From: Saprospiraceae bacterium | GTDB lineage: Bacteria > Bacteroidota > Bacteroidia > Chitinophagales > Saprospiraceae | Assembly: GCA_016787375.1 (NCBI GenBank) | Contig: JAEUUM010000269.1 | Coordinates: 1 to 7,687 of the forward strand | DNA: 7,687 bases | Direction of reading: 5' to 3' | Made by a program: the position numbers and the translations under genes | Part shown: positions 1 through 6,752 of the stretch, in pieces | How positions within the stretch are numbered: the stretch's first letter is position 1 | Layout of the letters: each line of letters opens with the position of its first letter | The notes under the pieces: model-generated | Seen by the model: the letters and a program-made list of their open reading frames with translations, nothing else | What the model was told of the DNA's origin: nothing | Databases searched by the model: none

Positions 1-1
1 A

Positions 2-3000
2 AAGGCTAAAACAAGAACATCAACATTACCACTAAATAAATATCGAATTGCTATAGCTGCAACTGCGCTTTATTCTCAATTTATCGGAACAACAGTGGCA
101 GATGTTATTGCAGAACTGAATACCGCCGTTAACAGAATCAACCAGGTATTGGTAAAGGATCTTTCAGTTCAATTTGTTCTTGTAAATGACAACGACAAGA
201 TAGTATTTTTCGATGAGGCTACTGATGCTTATACCGATGGTGATTTGGCCCAAATGATTGGTTCAAACACTACTGTCTTGGCCCAGAATATTGGTACTGC
301 GAACTTTGACATAGGCCATGTTTTTGGTAGATCGTTTGCAGGTGGTGTGGTTGGTCTTGCTCAGTTGGCACAGGTGTGCAGATTTCAGAAGGCTCGCGGT
401 GGCTCAACCCTTTTTACTCCAAAGAATGATCCATATTGGATTGACATCGTGGCACATGAAATGGGTCACCAAATGGGTGCAAACCACTCGTTCAACAATT
501 GTGGTCAGAATGAAAATCCGGGTACCGCATTTGAACCGGGAAGTGGAAATACCATCATGTCTTATTCGGGGGCGTGTGGCAGCAACGATGTAACAACAAA
601 CAGTGATGCAATGTACAATGTTGGTGCGCTTGAGGAAATTTTGTCCTACATGCATGTGAGTTTTGGAGATGGATGTGCGAGTAAAGTTGAACTAGGCAAT
701 CATGTGCCTGAAGTTACAATAGATCATCCTAACAATTTTTACATACCAATCTCAACGCCATTTGAACTAAATTGTAAAGGGATAGACGAAGATTCTGATA
801 CGCTTACCTACTCTTGGGAAGAATACGATTTAGGTCCTCAATCTCCTCTGGGTGCACCAGAACTTACTGCACCTGCTTTCAGAGTTTTTGCCCCTCAAAA
901 TGTTTCAAAACGGGTGTTCCCACGAATGGATAAAATAGTTTCCAATACATCTACCATAAGCGAGGTTTTACCTACATACTCCAGAGACCTTACCTTCCAG
1001 GTTGTAGTAAGAGACAATAATTTTGGTGGTGGCGCCACCGGGGCTGATAAGATGAATTTTAAAGCAACCGATCAAGCCGGACCTTTTTTGGTAACTTATC
1101 CAAATAATTTTGTCACATGGCCAATGACCTCTGCTCAGACTGTCACATGGGATGTTGCAAATACAGATGGCTCACCGGTTAACTGCAAATATGTCAACAT
1201 TCTATTGTCAATTGATGGTGGATTTAACTATCCATATACCTTGGCTTGTCAAACACCAAATGATGGATCAGAAACCATTATTGTTCCGGCCATACCAAAT
1301 GCATTAACCTCTGCAAGAATTAGGGTACAAGCTTATGGAAATGTGTTTTTTGATATCAGCAACCAAAATTTTGCGATCACAAAACCAACAGCCGAAGCGC
1401 TTTATTTTAATACTTCAAATTGCTTTCAGAAATTCTGTACTCCTGAAAACATAAGCATTGATCTGTTTTTAACACCGTTTAACGGTTATAACCAAGCTGT
1501 AAGCTATGAAGTCAAAGGGCTTCCGGCAGGTTGCACTTATAATTTCACCAAGAACCCTGTATCGCCGAATGAATATTCTGCATTGAATTTAAGTTTTGAT
1601 GAGACCACCTTGTCAGGATCATATCTTGTGGAAGTGTTGGCTAAAGCACCGGGATTGGATACTTTTTCAAGACTAATACCTCTTGAAGTTGTAGCTTCAA
1701 CATTTGGAGCTTATCAATTACAATCACCTGATAATGGTGCTTCCGGGGTTACTAAATCCCCAATATTTGATTGGAAACCAATAAGTGGAGCCACTAGTTA
1801 TGATGTAGAAATAGCGACTTCGCCGGCATTTGGCTCGACAATCATAGAAAAAAAATACGGTTTACAATCAAATCAATATACGCTTTCAAACCCACTTTCT
1901 GAAAGTTCTCTTTACTTTTGGAGAGTTAGGCCGATAAATGAGTGTAAATCAGGAGATTGGAGCGAGATAAATGCTTTTCATACGATAACACTTTCATGTG
2001 ATAACTTTAAAAATCTTGATGGAAAGAAAGGAATTTCAGCAAGTGGCACACCAACTGTTACATCAAAAATAACAATATTAGGAAATGGTGCAATCAGTGA
2101 TGTGAGTATCTCAAAAATTAAAGGTTTCCACGAATATTTTGATGATTTAGATGTTTTTCTACAAAGTCCAAAAGGCACGAAAGTTATTTTATTTGAAGAT
2201 CAATGTTCTAGTTTTTCAAGTTCATTTGATTTTGGATTAGATGATAATGCTTCAAAAGGATTTACATGCCCTCCAACCATGGGTAATGTTTTCAAACCCA
2301 AACAAGCTTTCTCAGCCTTAATAGGAGAAGAAAGCTCCGGGGAGTGGACACTAAATGTCAAGGATGATCAAGTCAGCGGTGGAGGTGAGTTAAGTGAATG
2401 GACTTTAAAAGTATGTACAAGTGTAAGTTTAAATCCACCATATCTGATTACCAATGATACCCTAAAACTAAAACCACTTTCAGGTAAAAAGATTGATCTT
2501 TTACATCTGGAAACAGGTGACCAAAACAACAGTGCAGACCAACTTACCTATACTGTTGTAAAATTGCCTGAATTCGGTTTACTTGGAAAAGGAAATGGTC
2601 AGATCAAGGTAGGTGATCAATTTACTCAACAAGATATCAATAATTCAGCAATCTCTTATTTCAATACAGATGGAAATGCTACATCTGATAAATTCTACTT
2701 CACTGTACAAGATGGAGAAGGAGGCTGGATAGGAATATTACAATTTAATATAAAACCTGATGACAGCATATTGATAAGCACAAAAGACGTTGCAAACACC
2801 CCTGTGCTGCTCTATCCTAACCCTGCAAAAGATTACTGGCAAATTTCACTGACGGATTTAAATACCAAAGTAGACAAAATTGATGTCTTCAATCTTCAAG
2901 GTATCAAGATTAAAACTTTCCAGCAAGATGAAATTTTGAGCAATAAGTTAACTACACAAAATTTAGTTGATGGAATTTATTTTGTAAACATTATCACTTC

Positions 3001-3040
3001 AACAGGTATTTTTACCCAAAAGATGATTATTCAGAAATAA
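2..3040 (+). CDS. Secreted reprolysin-like zinc metalloprotease with P domain and T9SS type A sorting domain (5'-partial)
   Basis: Frame 2 is open from the window edge to TAA at 3038-3040 (1012 codons visible). The codons before the GTG at 95 already encode catalytic-domain sequence (YRIAIAATALYSQF), so the true start, signal peptide and any propeptide lie upstream. It is probably an exported endopeptidase carried by type IX secretion to the surface or medium. The catalytic domain runs to about 690. Its metzincin motif HEMGHQMGANH (455-487) supplies three zinc histidines and the catalytic Glu, and a Met-turn (IMSYSG, Met at 557-559) follows. Next come two Ig-like/accessory modules (about 704-1070 and 1079-1380), a less clear stretch, an FN3-like module (about 1706-1990), a P/Homo B domain bracketed by cysteines (about 1997-2416), a cadherin/CSPG-like repeat (about 2437-2757) and a T9SS type A sorting domain (about 2801-3037, beginning PVLLYPNPAKD). 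The family and order fit Bacteroidota secreted proteases; the substrate is unknown. An intrinsic terminator follows directly. Confidence 0.93.
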   Translation, partial: KAKTRTSTLPLNKYRIAIAATALYSQFIGTTVADVIAELNTAVNRINQVLVKDLSVQFVLVNDNDKIVFFDEATDAYTDGDLAQMIGSNTTVLAQNIGTANFDIGHVFGRSFAGGVVGLAQLAQVCRFQKARGGSTLFTPKNDPYWIDIVAHEMGHQMGANHSFNNCGQNENPGTAFEPGSGNTIMSYSGACGSNDVTTNSDAMYNVGALEEILSYMHVSFGDGCASKVELGNHVPEVTIDHPNNFYIPISTPFELNCKGIDEDSDTLTYSWEEYDLGPQSPLGAPELTAPAFRVFAPQNVSKRVFPRMDKIVSNTSTISEVLPTYSRDLTFQVVVRDNNFGGGATGADKMNFKATDQAGPFLVTYPNNFVTWPMTSAQTVTWDVANTDGSPVNCKYVNILLSIDGGFNYPYTLACQTPNDGSETIIVPAIPNALTSARIRVQAYGNVFFDISNQNFAITKPTAEALYFNTSNCFQKFCTPENISIDLFLTPFNGYNQAVSYEVKGLPAGCTYNFTKNPVSPNEYSALNLSFDETTLSGSYLVEVLAKAPGLDTFSRLIPLEVVASTFGAYQLQSPDNGASGVTKSPIFDWKPISGATSYDVEIATSPAFGSTIIEKKYGLQSNQYTLSNPLSESSLYFWRVRPINECKSGDWSEINAFHTITLSCDNFKNLDGKKGISASGTPTVTSKITILGNGAISDVSISKIKGFHEYFDDLDVFLQSPKGTKVILFEDQCSSFSSSFDFGLDDNASKGFTCPPTMGNVFKPKQAFSALIGEESSGEWTLNVKDDQVSGGGELSEWTLKVCTSVSLNPPYLITNDTLKLKPLSGKKIDLLHLETGDQNNSADQLTYTVVKLPEFGLLGKGNGQIKVGDQFTQQDINNSAISYFNTDGNATSDKFYFTVQDGEGGWIGILQFNIKPDDSILISTKDVANTPVLLYPNPAKDYWQISLTDLNTKVDKIDVFNLQGIKIKTFQQDEILSNKLTTQNLVDGIYFVNIITSTGIFTQKMIIQK
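455..559 (+). other. Metzincin active-site segment: zinc motif plus Met-turn
   Basis: The codons for HEMGHQMGANH occupy 455-487, an exact HExxHxxGxxH match: three His zinc ligands and the general-base Glu at 458-460. About 24 residues later comes IMSYSG with its Met codon at 557-559, the expected Met-turn. Cysteines on either side (CGQNEN, SGACG) could form a disulfide. All expected catalytic residues are present, so the enzyme is predicted to be active. This arrangement is characteristic of reprolysin/adamalysin-type metzincins. Confidence 0.93.
1997..2416 (+). other. P domain (proprotein convertase P / Homo B domain) within the protease
   Basis: This segment of about 140 residues has the family pattern: an early beta-strand run ending in GAISDVSISKIKGFHEYFDDLDVFLQSPKG (split here as GAISDVSISKIKGF and DDLDVFLQSPKG), then GTKVILFEDQC, and a closing SSGEWTLNVKDD...GELSEWTLKVC. 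Cysteines sit at both ends. P domains are common next to catalytic domains of secreted bacterial proteases, where they are thought to aid folding, stability or substrate binding. That role is family knowledge and is not shown by this sequence. Confidence 0.85.
2801..3037 (+). other. T9SS type A C-terminal sorting domain
   Basis: The last 79 residues show the type A sorting-domain layout: PVLLYPNPAKDYW at the start, a central IDVFNLQGIKIKTF strand pair, then LVDGIYFVNIITSTG and a Lys-containing tail (TQKMIIQK). In Bacteroidota this domain directs outer-membrane translocation by the type IX system and is usually cleaved or used for surface attachment. It strongly supports both the phylum assignment and extracellular delivery. 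Confidence 0.93.
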
Positions 3041-3057
3041 ATAAATCCAGACTGATT

Positions 3058-3096
3058 AAACCTGCTCATTTCCAAAAAATGAGCAGGTTTTTTATT
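3058..3096 (+). terminator. Rho-independent terminator of the protease gene
   Basis: A 10-bp perfect stem (CCTGCTCATT at 3061-3070 with AATGAGCAGG at 3078-3087) encloses a 7-nt loop. It is followed by six T residues (3088-3093) and ATTT. Three A residues before the stem (3058-3060) can pair with the first T residues and extend it to 13 bp. It starts about 18 nt after the protease stop and 50 nt before the ligase start, so the two genes should be separate transcription units. The remaining ligase leader (about 3097-3146) must then hold the promoter of the next unit unless there is read-through. Confidence 0.93.
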
Positions 3097-3146
3097 TAGA
3101 GGAGAAAGCTTAACTTTACGGATAATTTAACAATCGCAAAAGCTTG

Positions 3147-4541
3147 ATGAAAATAGGAATATTTTTCGGCGGTCCATCCAGAGAAAGAGAAATTTCATTT
3201 GCAGGAGGAAGAACTGTATTTGACACCCTCAATAAATCCATTTTTGAGACCATTCCAATATTCGTCGATTCTTTCAGAAACTTCATATTACTTGATTGGG
3301 AATATGTTTATAAGGGTACAATCAGAGACTTTTGTCCTCCGGTGGAATTTCTTCCAGAATCAAATCATGATTTTCAAATATATATCGAAAGCATTGCGAC
3401 ACAAAATTTAGAATTACAAGAAAAGATTATACAAAAATTGGGTAGAAAAATAGAATTAGCAGAATTACCCAATCTGATTGACTTTGCATTTTTGACTCTC
3501 CACGGAAGCTTTGGAGAAGATGGACAAATACAAGGATTACTGGACAGTCTGAAAATTCCTTATTCGGGATCAGGACTTAGGGCTTGTTCCATCGGAATGG
3601 ATAAATCCTTTCAAAAGAAATTAATGAGCAAAGCAGGTTTTGCCTGTCCTGAAGTTACGGTTATCAGTAAAAATGATTGGGATACAATCGATTATGAAGA
3701 ATTTTATCCTGAAATCATCAGTAAGATTGGATATCCGGTTGTTGTTAGACCTGCCAATCAAGGATCTTCGATTGGAGTGACAATCGTTCAAGAAAGTCAA
3801 GGTAAAAATGCTGTTTTTGAAGCAATTGAAAAAGCATTTTTTAAAAGAACTTTACATTTATCTAAATGGATTGATTTAGGTCCAAATGAAAAAATACAAT
3901 TTGTAAGGGAGTTAATTGACATACGCGATGGTTTGGGGTTTCCTATGGATGTTGATAATCAAACAATCTATCATCCAGATGATTTGCTGAAATTAATAGA
4001 TGAGAAATCCAAAGCAAATCCAACGTCAACGTTGACATTGATCAGTCATTTGGGTGAACAGAAAGTTATTTTAGAGCAATTTATTAAAGGTCGTGAATTC
4101 TCTTGTATCGTACTTAGGAAAGAAAATGGAGAAATTGTAGCACTACCACCAACTGAAATTGTAAAAGGTGGAGAATTATTTGATTATCGGTCAAAATACT
4201 TACCTGGCCTTTCAAGAAAACTAACTCCTATAAATCTAGCAAGTGCTGACATTGAGGCTATCAGAACAGAATGTGAAAATTTATATAAATTCTTCGAATT
4301 CGGCACCTATGCTCGTATTGATGGTTTCTTTACCGAAGACAAAACCATTTTCCTGAACGACCCCAACACTACCTCAGGAATGATGCCTTCGTCGTTTTTT
4401 TTCCATCAGGCAGCAGAAATTGGGCTGAACCCAAGCGAATTTTTAACCCTAATTGTCCGAACCTCTATTCAGGAGCGAATAGAAGAATCAATGGATAAAA
4501 CATCCTATTATGATTTGCTCTATCAACTGGATAATTCACTT
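3147..4541 (+). other. Ddl module 1 (N-terminal half, residues about 1-465)
   Basis: Residues corresponding to DdlB Glu15, His63, Lys97, Ser150, Lys215, Tyr216, Arg255, Asp257 and Asn272 are all present. Two differ: the ATP-contacting Lys144 position is Arg201, and the metal-ligand Glu270 position is Asp405. The usual NTxPG is NTTSG here. Intervals agree with DdlB: His to Ser 88 (87), Tyr to Arg 39 (39), Arg to Glu/Asp 15 (15). Insertions of about 58 residues (Glu13 to His119) and about 78 residues (Ser207 to Tyr351) account for the length. The changes are conservative, so activity is possible but may be weakened. Confidence 0.8.
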
Positions 4542-5834
4542 CAAAATTTACATAAATCAAGCAACATTAGAAAAAAAATTGCTGTATTCTTTGGTGGATA
4601 TTCATTTGAAAGGCACATTTCTGTTGAAAGTGGCAGAAATATTTTTGAAAAATTAGCCAGCAGCACAAAATATGAACCGATACCAATCTTTGTAACAGGC
4701 AACAGTGAACACCATGAACTCTACCAGGTTCCTATAAACCTTCTGCTAAAAGACAATGCCGATGACATCCGTGATAAGGTTTTAAAATATGAAAAACACC
4801 CGGTCATAGAGCATATCAAGTTGTTGTGCAAAGATATAACTCAAAAATATGCTTCATCTTCTATGGTTTTTGAACCTTCAAAAATCGATTATCATGAACT
4901 TTCAGATTTGGTAGATGGGGTCTTTATAGCATTACATGGAAGACCGGGTGAAGATGGAACGGTGCAGGCAATTTTGGATAAGTTTGGTCTACCGTATAAT
5001 GGATCTTCGAGTGAATCCTCATCTGTAACCATTAATAAATATAAGACACTGCAATTGTTGCGAGATAAAGGTTTCACTGTTGCCCAGCAGTTACTGATTA
5101 AAAAATCTGCTTATAAAGACAGTCAAACTGACACACTTTCACTAATCGAACATACATTCCAATATCCATTTATTGCCAAACCAAATGATGATGGTTGCAG
5201 TTCAGCAGTTAAAATCATTAAGACCAGGGAGCAATTAATTAACTACTGCGATGGGGTATTCAGAAATGAAGAAAGTTTAAACAATGATGTTCGTCGCATA
5301 TTAAATCTCGGAGATAAGGAAGAATTTCCAAAAAAAGAGACTATTCTTTTCGAATCATTGATAACTGCAAATGGCGCCAGTCATTTTCTAGAAATCACAG
5401 GAGGTTTGCTAACCCACAACAAGGATGGTAAATTAGAATACGAAATTTTCGAACCATCAGAAGCGCTTGCAGGTGGTGAAGTCCTGTCTCTTGAGGAAAA
5501 GTTTCTGGCAGGTGAAGGGCAAAATATTACACCCGCACGCTTTACCAAAGATGCCATGTTGTACAAAAATATTTCCGGCAAGGTTAAGTCAGATCTGCAA
5601 AGAGCAGCAGAAGTGTTAAATGTTACAGGTTATGCAAGAATAGATGCTTTTGTAAGGGTTTTTTCTCCGGATAATGTTGAAACAATTATTATTGAAGTAA
5701 ACTCCTTACCCGGGATGACGCCTGCTACCTGCATCTTTCACCAGTGCGCACTCAATGGATATAAACCTTATGAATTTATTGACCAGATTTTAGAGTTTGC
5801 CTTCAATCAAAAAAAACAACAGCATGTCAACTAA
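3147..5834 (+). CDS. ddl: Tandem (two-module) D-alanine--D-alanine ligase-like ATP-grasp protein
   Basis: An 895-residue cytoplasmic protein without signal peptide, about 2.5 times the usual Ddl length (roughly 300-370). Ddl enzymes join two D-alanines with ATP for peptidoglycan precursors. Module 1 spans about 1-465 and module 2 about 476-890. Module 1: FFGGPSREREIS (Glu13), LHGSFGEDG (His119), MDK (Lys153), RPANQGSS (Arg201, Ser207), SKY (Lys350, Tyr351), ARID (Arg390, Asp392), NDPNT (Asp405, Asn407). Module 2: FFGGYSFERHIS (Glu488), LHGRPGEDG (His597), NKYK (Lys631), KPNDDGCSS (Lys678, Cys684), EKF (Lys785, Phe786), ARID (Arg831, Asp833), EVNSLPG (Glu850, Asn852). Spacing between these sites closely follows E. 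coli DdlB except for insertions. ATG at 3147 is chosen because the Rossmann-like strand MKIGIFFGG starts there; a TTG one codon earlier is less likely. Fold assignment is secure. Whether one or both modules catalyse, and on which substrate, is not. It overlaps the PASTA gene. Confidence 0.88.
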   Translation: MKIGIFFGGPSREREISFAGGRTVFDTLNKSIFETIPIFVDSFRNFILLDWEYVYKGTIRDFCPPVEFLPESNHDFQIYIESIATQNLELQEKIIQKLGRKIELAELPNLIDFAFLTLHGSFGEDGQIQGLLDSLKIPYSGSGLRACSIGMDKSFQKKLMSKAGFACPEVTVISKNDWDTIDYEEFYPEIISKIGYPVVVRPANQGSSIGVTIVQESQGKNAVFEAIEKAFFKRTLHLSKWIDLGPNEKIQFVRELIDIRDGLGFPMDVDNQTIYHPDDLLKLIDEKSKANPTSTLTLISHLGEQKVILEQFIKGREFSCIVLRKENGEIVALPPTEIVKGGELFDYRSKYLPGLSRKLTPINLASADIEAIRTECENLYKFFEFGTYARIDGFFTEDKTIFLNDPNTTSGMMPSSFFFHQAAEIGLNPSEFLTLIVRTSIQERIEESMDKTSYYDLLYQLDNSLQNLHKSSNIRKKIAVFFGGYSFERHISVESGRNIFEKLASSTKYEPIPIFVTGNSEHHELYQVPINLLLKDNADDIRDKVLKYEKHPVIEHIKLLCKDITQKYASSSMVFEPSKIDYHELSDLVDGVFIALHGRPGEDGTVQAILDKFGLPYNGSSSESSSVTINKYKTLQLLRDKGFTVAQQLLIKKSAYKDSQTDTLSLIEHTFQYPFIAKPNDDGCSSAVKIIKTREQLINYCDGVFRNEESLNNDVRRILNLGDKEEFPKKETILFESLITANGASHFLEITGGLLTHNKDGKLEYEIFEPSEALAGGEVLSLEEKFLAGEGQNITPARFTKDAMLYKNISGKVKSDLQRAAEVLNVTGYARIDAFVRVFSPDNVETIIIEVNSLPGMTPATCIFHQCALNGYKPYEFIDQILEFAFNQKKQQHVN
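4572..5816 (+). other. Ddl module 2 (C-terminal half, residues about 476-890)
   Basis: The ATP lysine (Lys678), both metal-site acids (Asp833, Glu850), Asn852 and the LPGMT loop are canonical. The Ser150 position is Cys684 (GCSS instead of GSSV), the Tyr216 position is Phe786 (EKFLAG instead of KYL), and Asp of the usual DK is Asn630. His597 to Cys684 is 87 residues, identical to DdlB. Glu488 to His597 is 109, carrying an insertion like that of module 1. A short linker rich in polar residues (about 466-475) joins the modules. Confidence 0.8.
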
Positions 5835-6666
5835 TACCAGATCATTTTTTAAAGACCTCGGAGGTTTTTTGATGAGCAAATATTTTTATATCGCTCTAAT
5901 TAAAATTGCTGGTTTGGTATTTTTACTTGGAGGCGGATTTTTTATGCTACTTTCCTATATTACGGATCATGGGAGTAGCAAAACATTGCCTAATTACATA
6001 GATCAACATATAGAAAAAGTTGAGGAAGCTGCTGATAATGAGGGATTTGACATTACAATAGTAGACTCTGTTCACATTGTTGGTAAAAGTGGTGGGCTGG
6101 TTTTAACACAACTACCCAAACCAGGGTCAGAAGTTAAGGAAAGTCGCACTGTTTATGTCACTGTATCAAAATACAGGCCTGATCAAATTAAACTTGCCTC
6201 TCTTCCTCTGCTATATGGCAGGGAATTTGCCTCTACCCAAAAATATCTAAAACAAAGTTTTTTTATTGAATCGGAAGTCATTGGGTATCAATTTGACGAA
6301 GGGCCTGAAAACCATATTCTGGCTGCTATTTACAAAAATGATACCATTGACAACCAACGAATGCGCAAAAATGATACATTTATAGAGAAAGGAACTAAAA
6401 TTCATTTCATCCTCTCAAAATCTACTGACGAAAGAGTTAAAATTCCAAAATTGGTGTGTGCAACTTATGACGCTGCTCTTTTCATGCTTAGTTCGAGTAT
6501 GTTAAGCCCGGGAAGCATCATTCCGGATGAGACCGTTACAAACAAAAATGTAGCGTATGTTTATAAACAGTCCCCTGAGTATGAAAACGGTAAAACTTTA
6601 TTAAGAGGCGAAACCGTAACACTATACCTGACACAAAATCTACCTGACAATTGTGATTCAAATTAA
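5824..6666 (+). CDS. Membrane-anchored protein with three PASTA domains
   Basis: A 280-residue bitopic membrane protein: a short cytoplasmic N-terminus (1-22), one hydrophobic helix (about 23-46), then three PASTA repeats outside the cytoplasm at about 53-116, 121-199 and 205-272. Each repeat ends in a strand such as TVYVTVSK, IHFILSKS or TVTLYLTQ preceded by a G-(S/T/E) turn. PASTA domains of Ser/Thr kinases and PBPs bind peptidoglycan fragments or beta-lactams. Here there is no kinase or transpeptidase domain, so the role is probably sensing, scaffolding or binding at the wall (inference). The start is ATG 5824, overlapping the ligase stop by 11 nt and implying translational coupling. An in-frame ATG at 5872 has GGAGG at 5860-5864 with 7-nt spacing. 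I prefer 5824 because the segment before the helix (SFFKDLGGFLMSKYFY) resembles the N-terminus I recall for Bacteroidota PASTA proteins. PASTA genes next to ddl are common in this phylum as I remember it. Confidence 0.88.
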   Translation: MSTNTRSFFKDLGGFLMSKYFYIALIKIAGLVFLLGGGFFMLLSYITDHGSSKTLPNYIDQHIEKVEEAADNEGFDITIVDSVHIVGKSGGLVLTQLPKPGSEVKESRTVYVTVSKYRPDQIKLASLPLLYGREFASTQKYLKQSFFIESEVIGYQFDEGPENHILAAIYKNDTIDNQRMRKNDTFIEKGTKIHFILSKSTDERVKIPKLVCATYDAALFMLSSSMLSPGSIIPDETVTNKNVAYVYKQSPEYENGKTLLRGETVTLYLTQNLPDNCDSN

Positions 6667-6752
6667 TGATTCATGGTGCGTCTTTGTCAACAACATTTAA
6701 AAGATTTTTTCGTTGAATTACAGAAATTTCAATGATTTAACAAGCTTCCACC

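Noticed and set aside
95..97. GTG at 95 as the start of the protease gene
   Set aside because: The 31 codons upstream are open and encode recognisable catalytic-domain sequence, so GTG 95 is an internal Val codon and the gene continues off the left edge.
404..655. Minus-strand reading frame of 83 codons, and similar short antisense frames at 1978-2178, 4892-5077 and 5381-5581
   Set aside because: They lie wholly inside well-supported genes, show no domain-like sequence, and are explained as shadows of the sense frames.
3111..3118. TAACTTTA as a Bacteroidota -7 promoter element (consensus TAnnTTTG) for the ligase gene
   Set aside because: It matches except for the last base, but no convincing TTTG -33 element sits about 19 nt upstream, where only the terminator T-tract lies. 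In AT-rich DNA this match is weak, although a promoter is expected somewhere between the terminator and 3147.
3105..3145. Direct repeat AAAGCTT at 3105-3111 and 3139-3145 as a possible operator
   Set aside because: Seven bases repeated once in AT-rich sequence is expected by chance, and there is no further symmetry.
3144..3146. TTG at 3144 as the ligase start
   Set aside because: It lies one codon before an ATG that begins the conserved first strand MKIGIFFGG, so the ATG at 3147 is the simpler start.
5797..5799. TTG at 5797 as the PASTA gene start
   Set aside because: It would add nine Lys/Asn-rich residues inside the ligase C-terminus and lacks support; ATG 5824 or 5872 is better.
6667..6752. 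Possible promoter or terminator between the PASTA gene and the last gene
   Set aside because: There is TTTG at 6683-6686 but no properly spaced TAnnTTTG, and no GC-rich hairpin with a T-tract, so neither call is supported.
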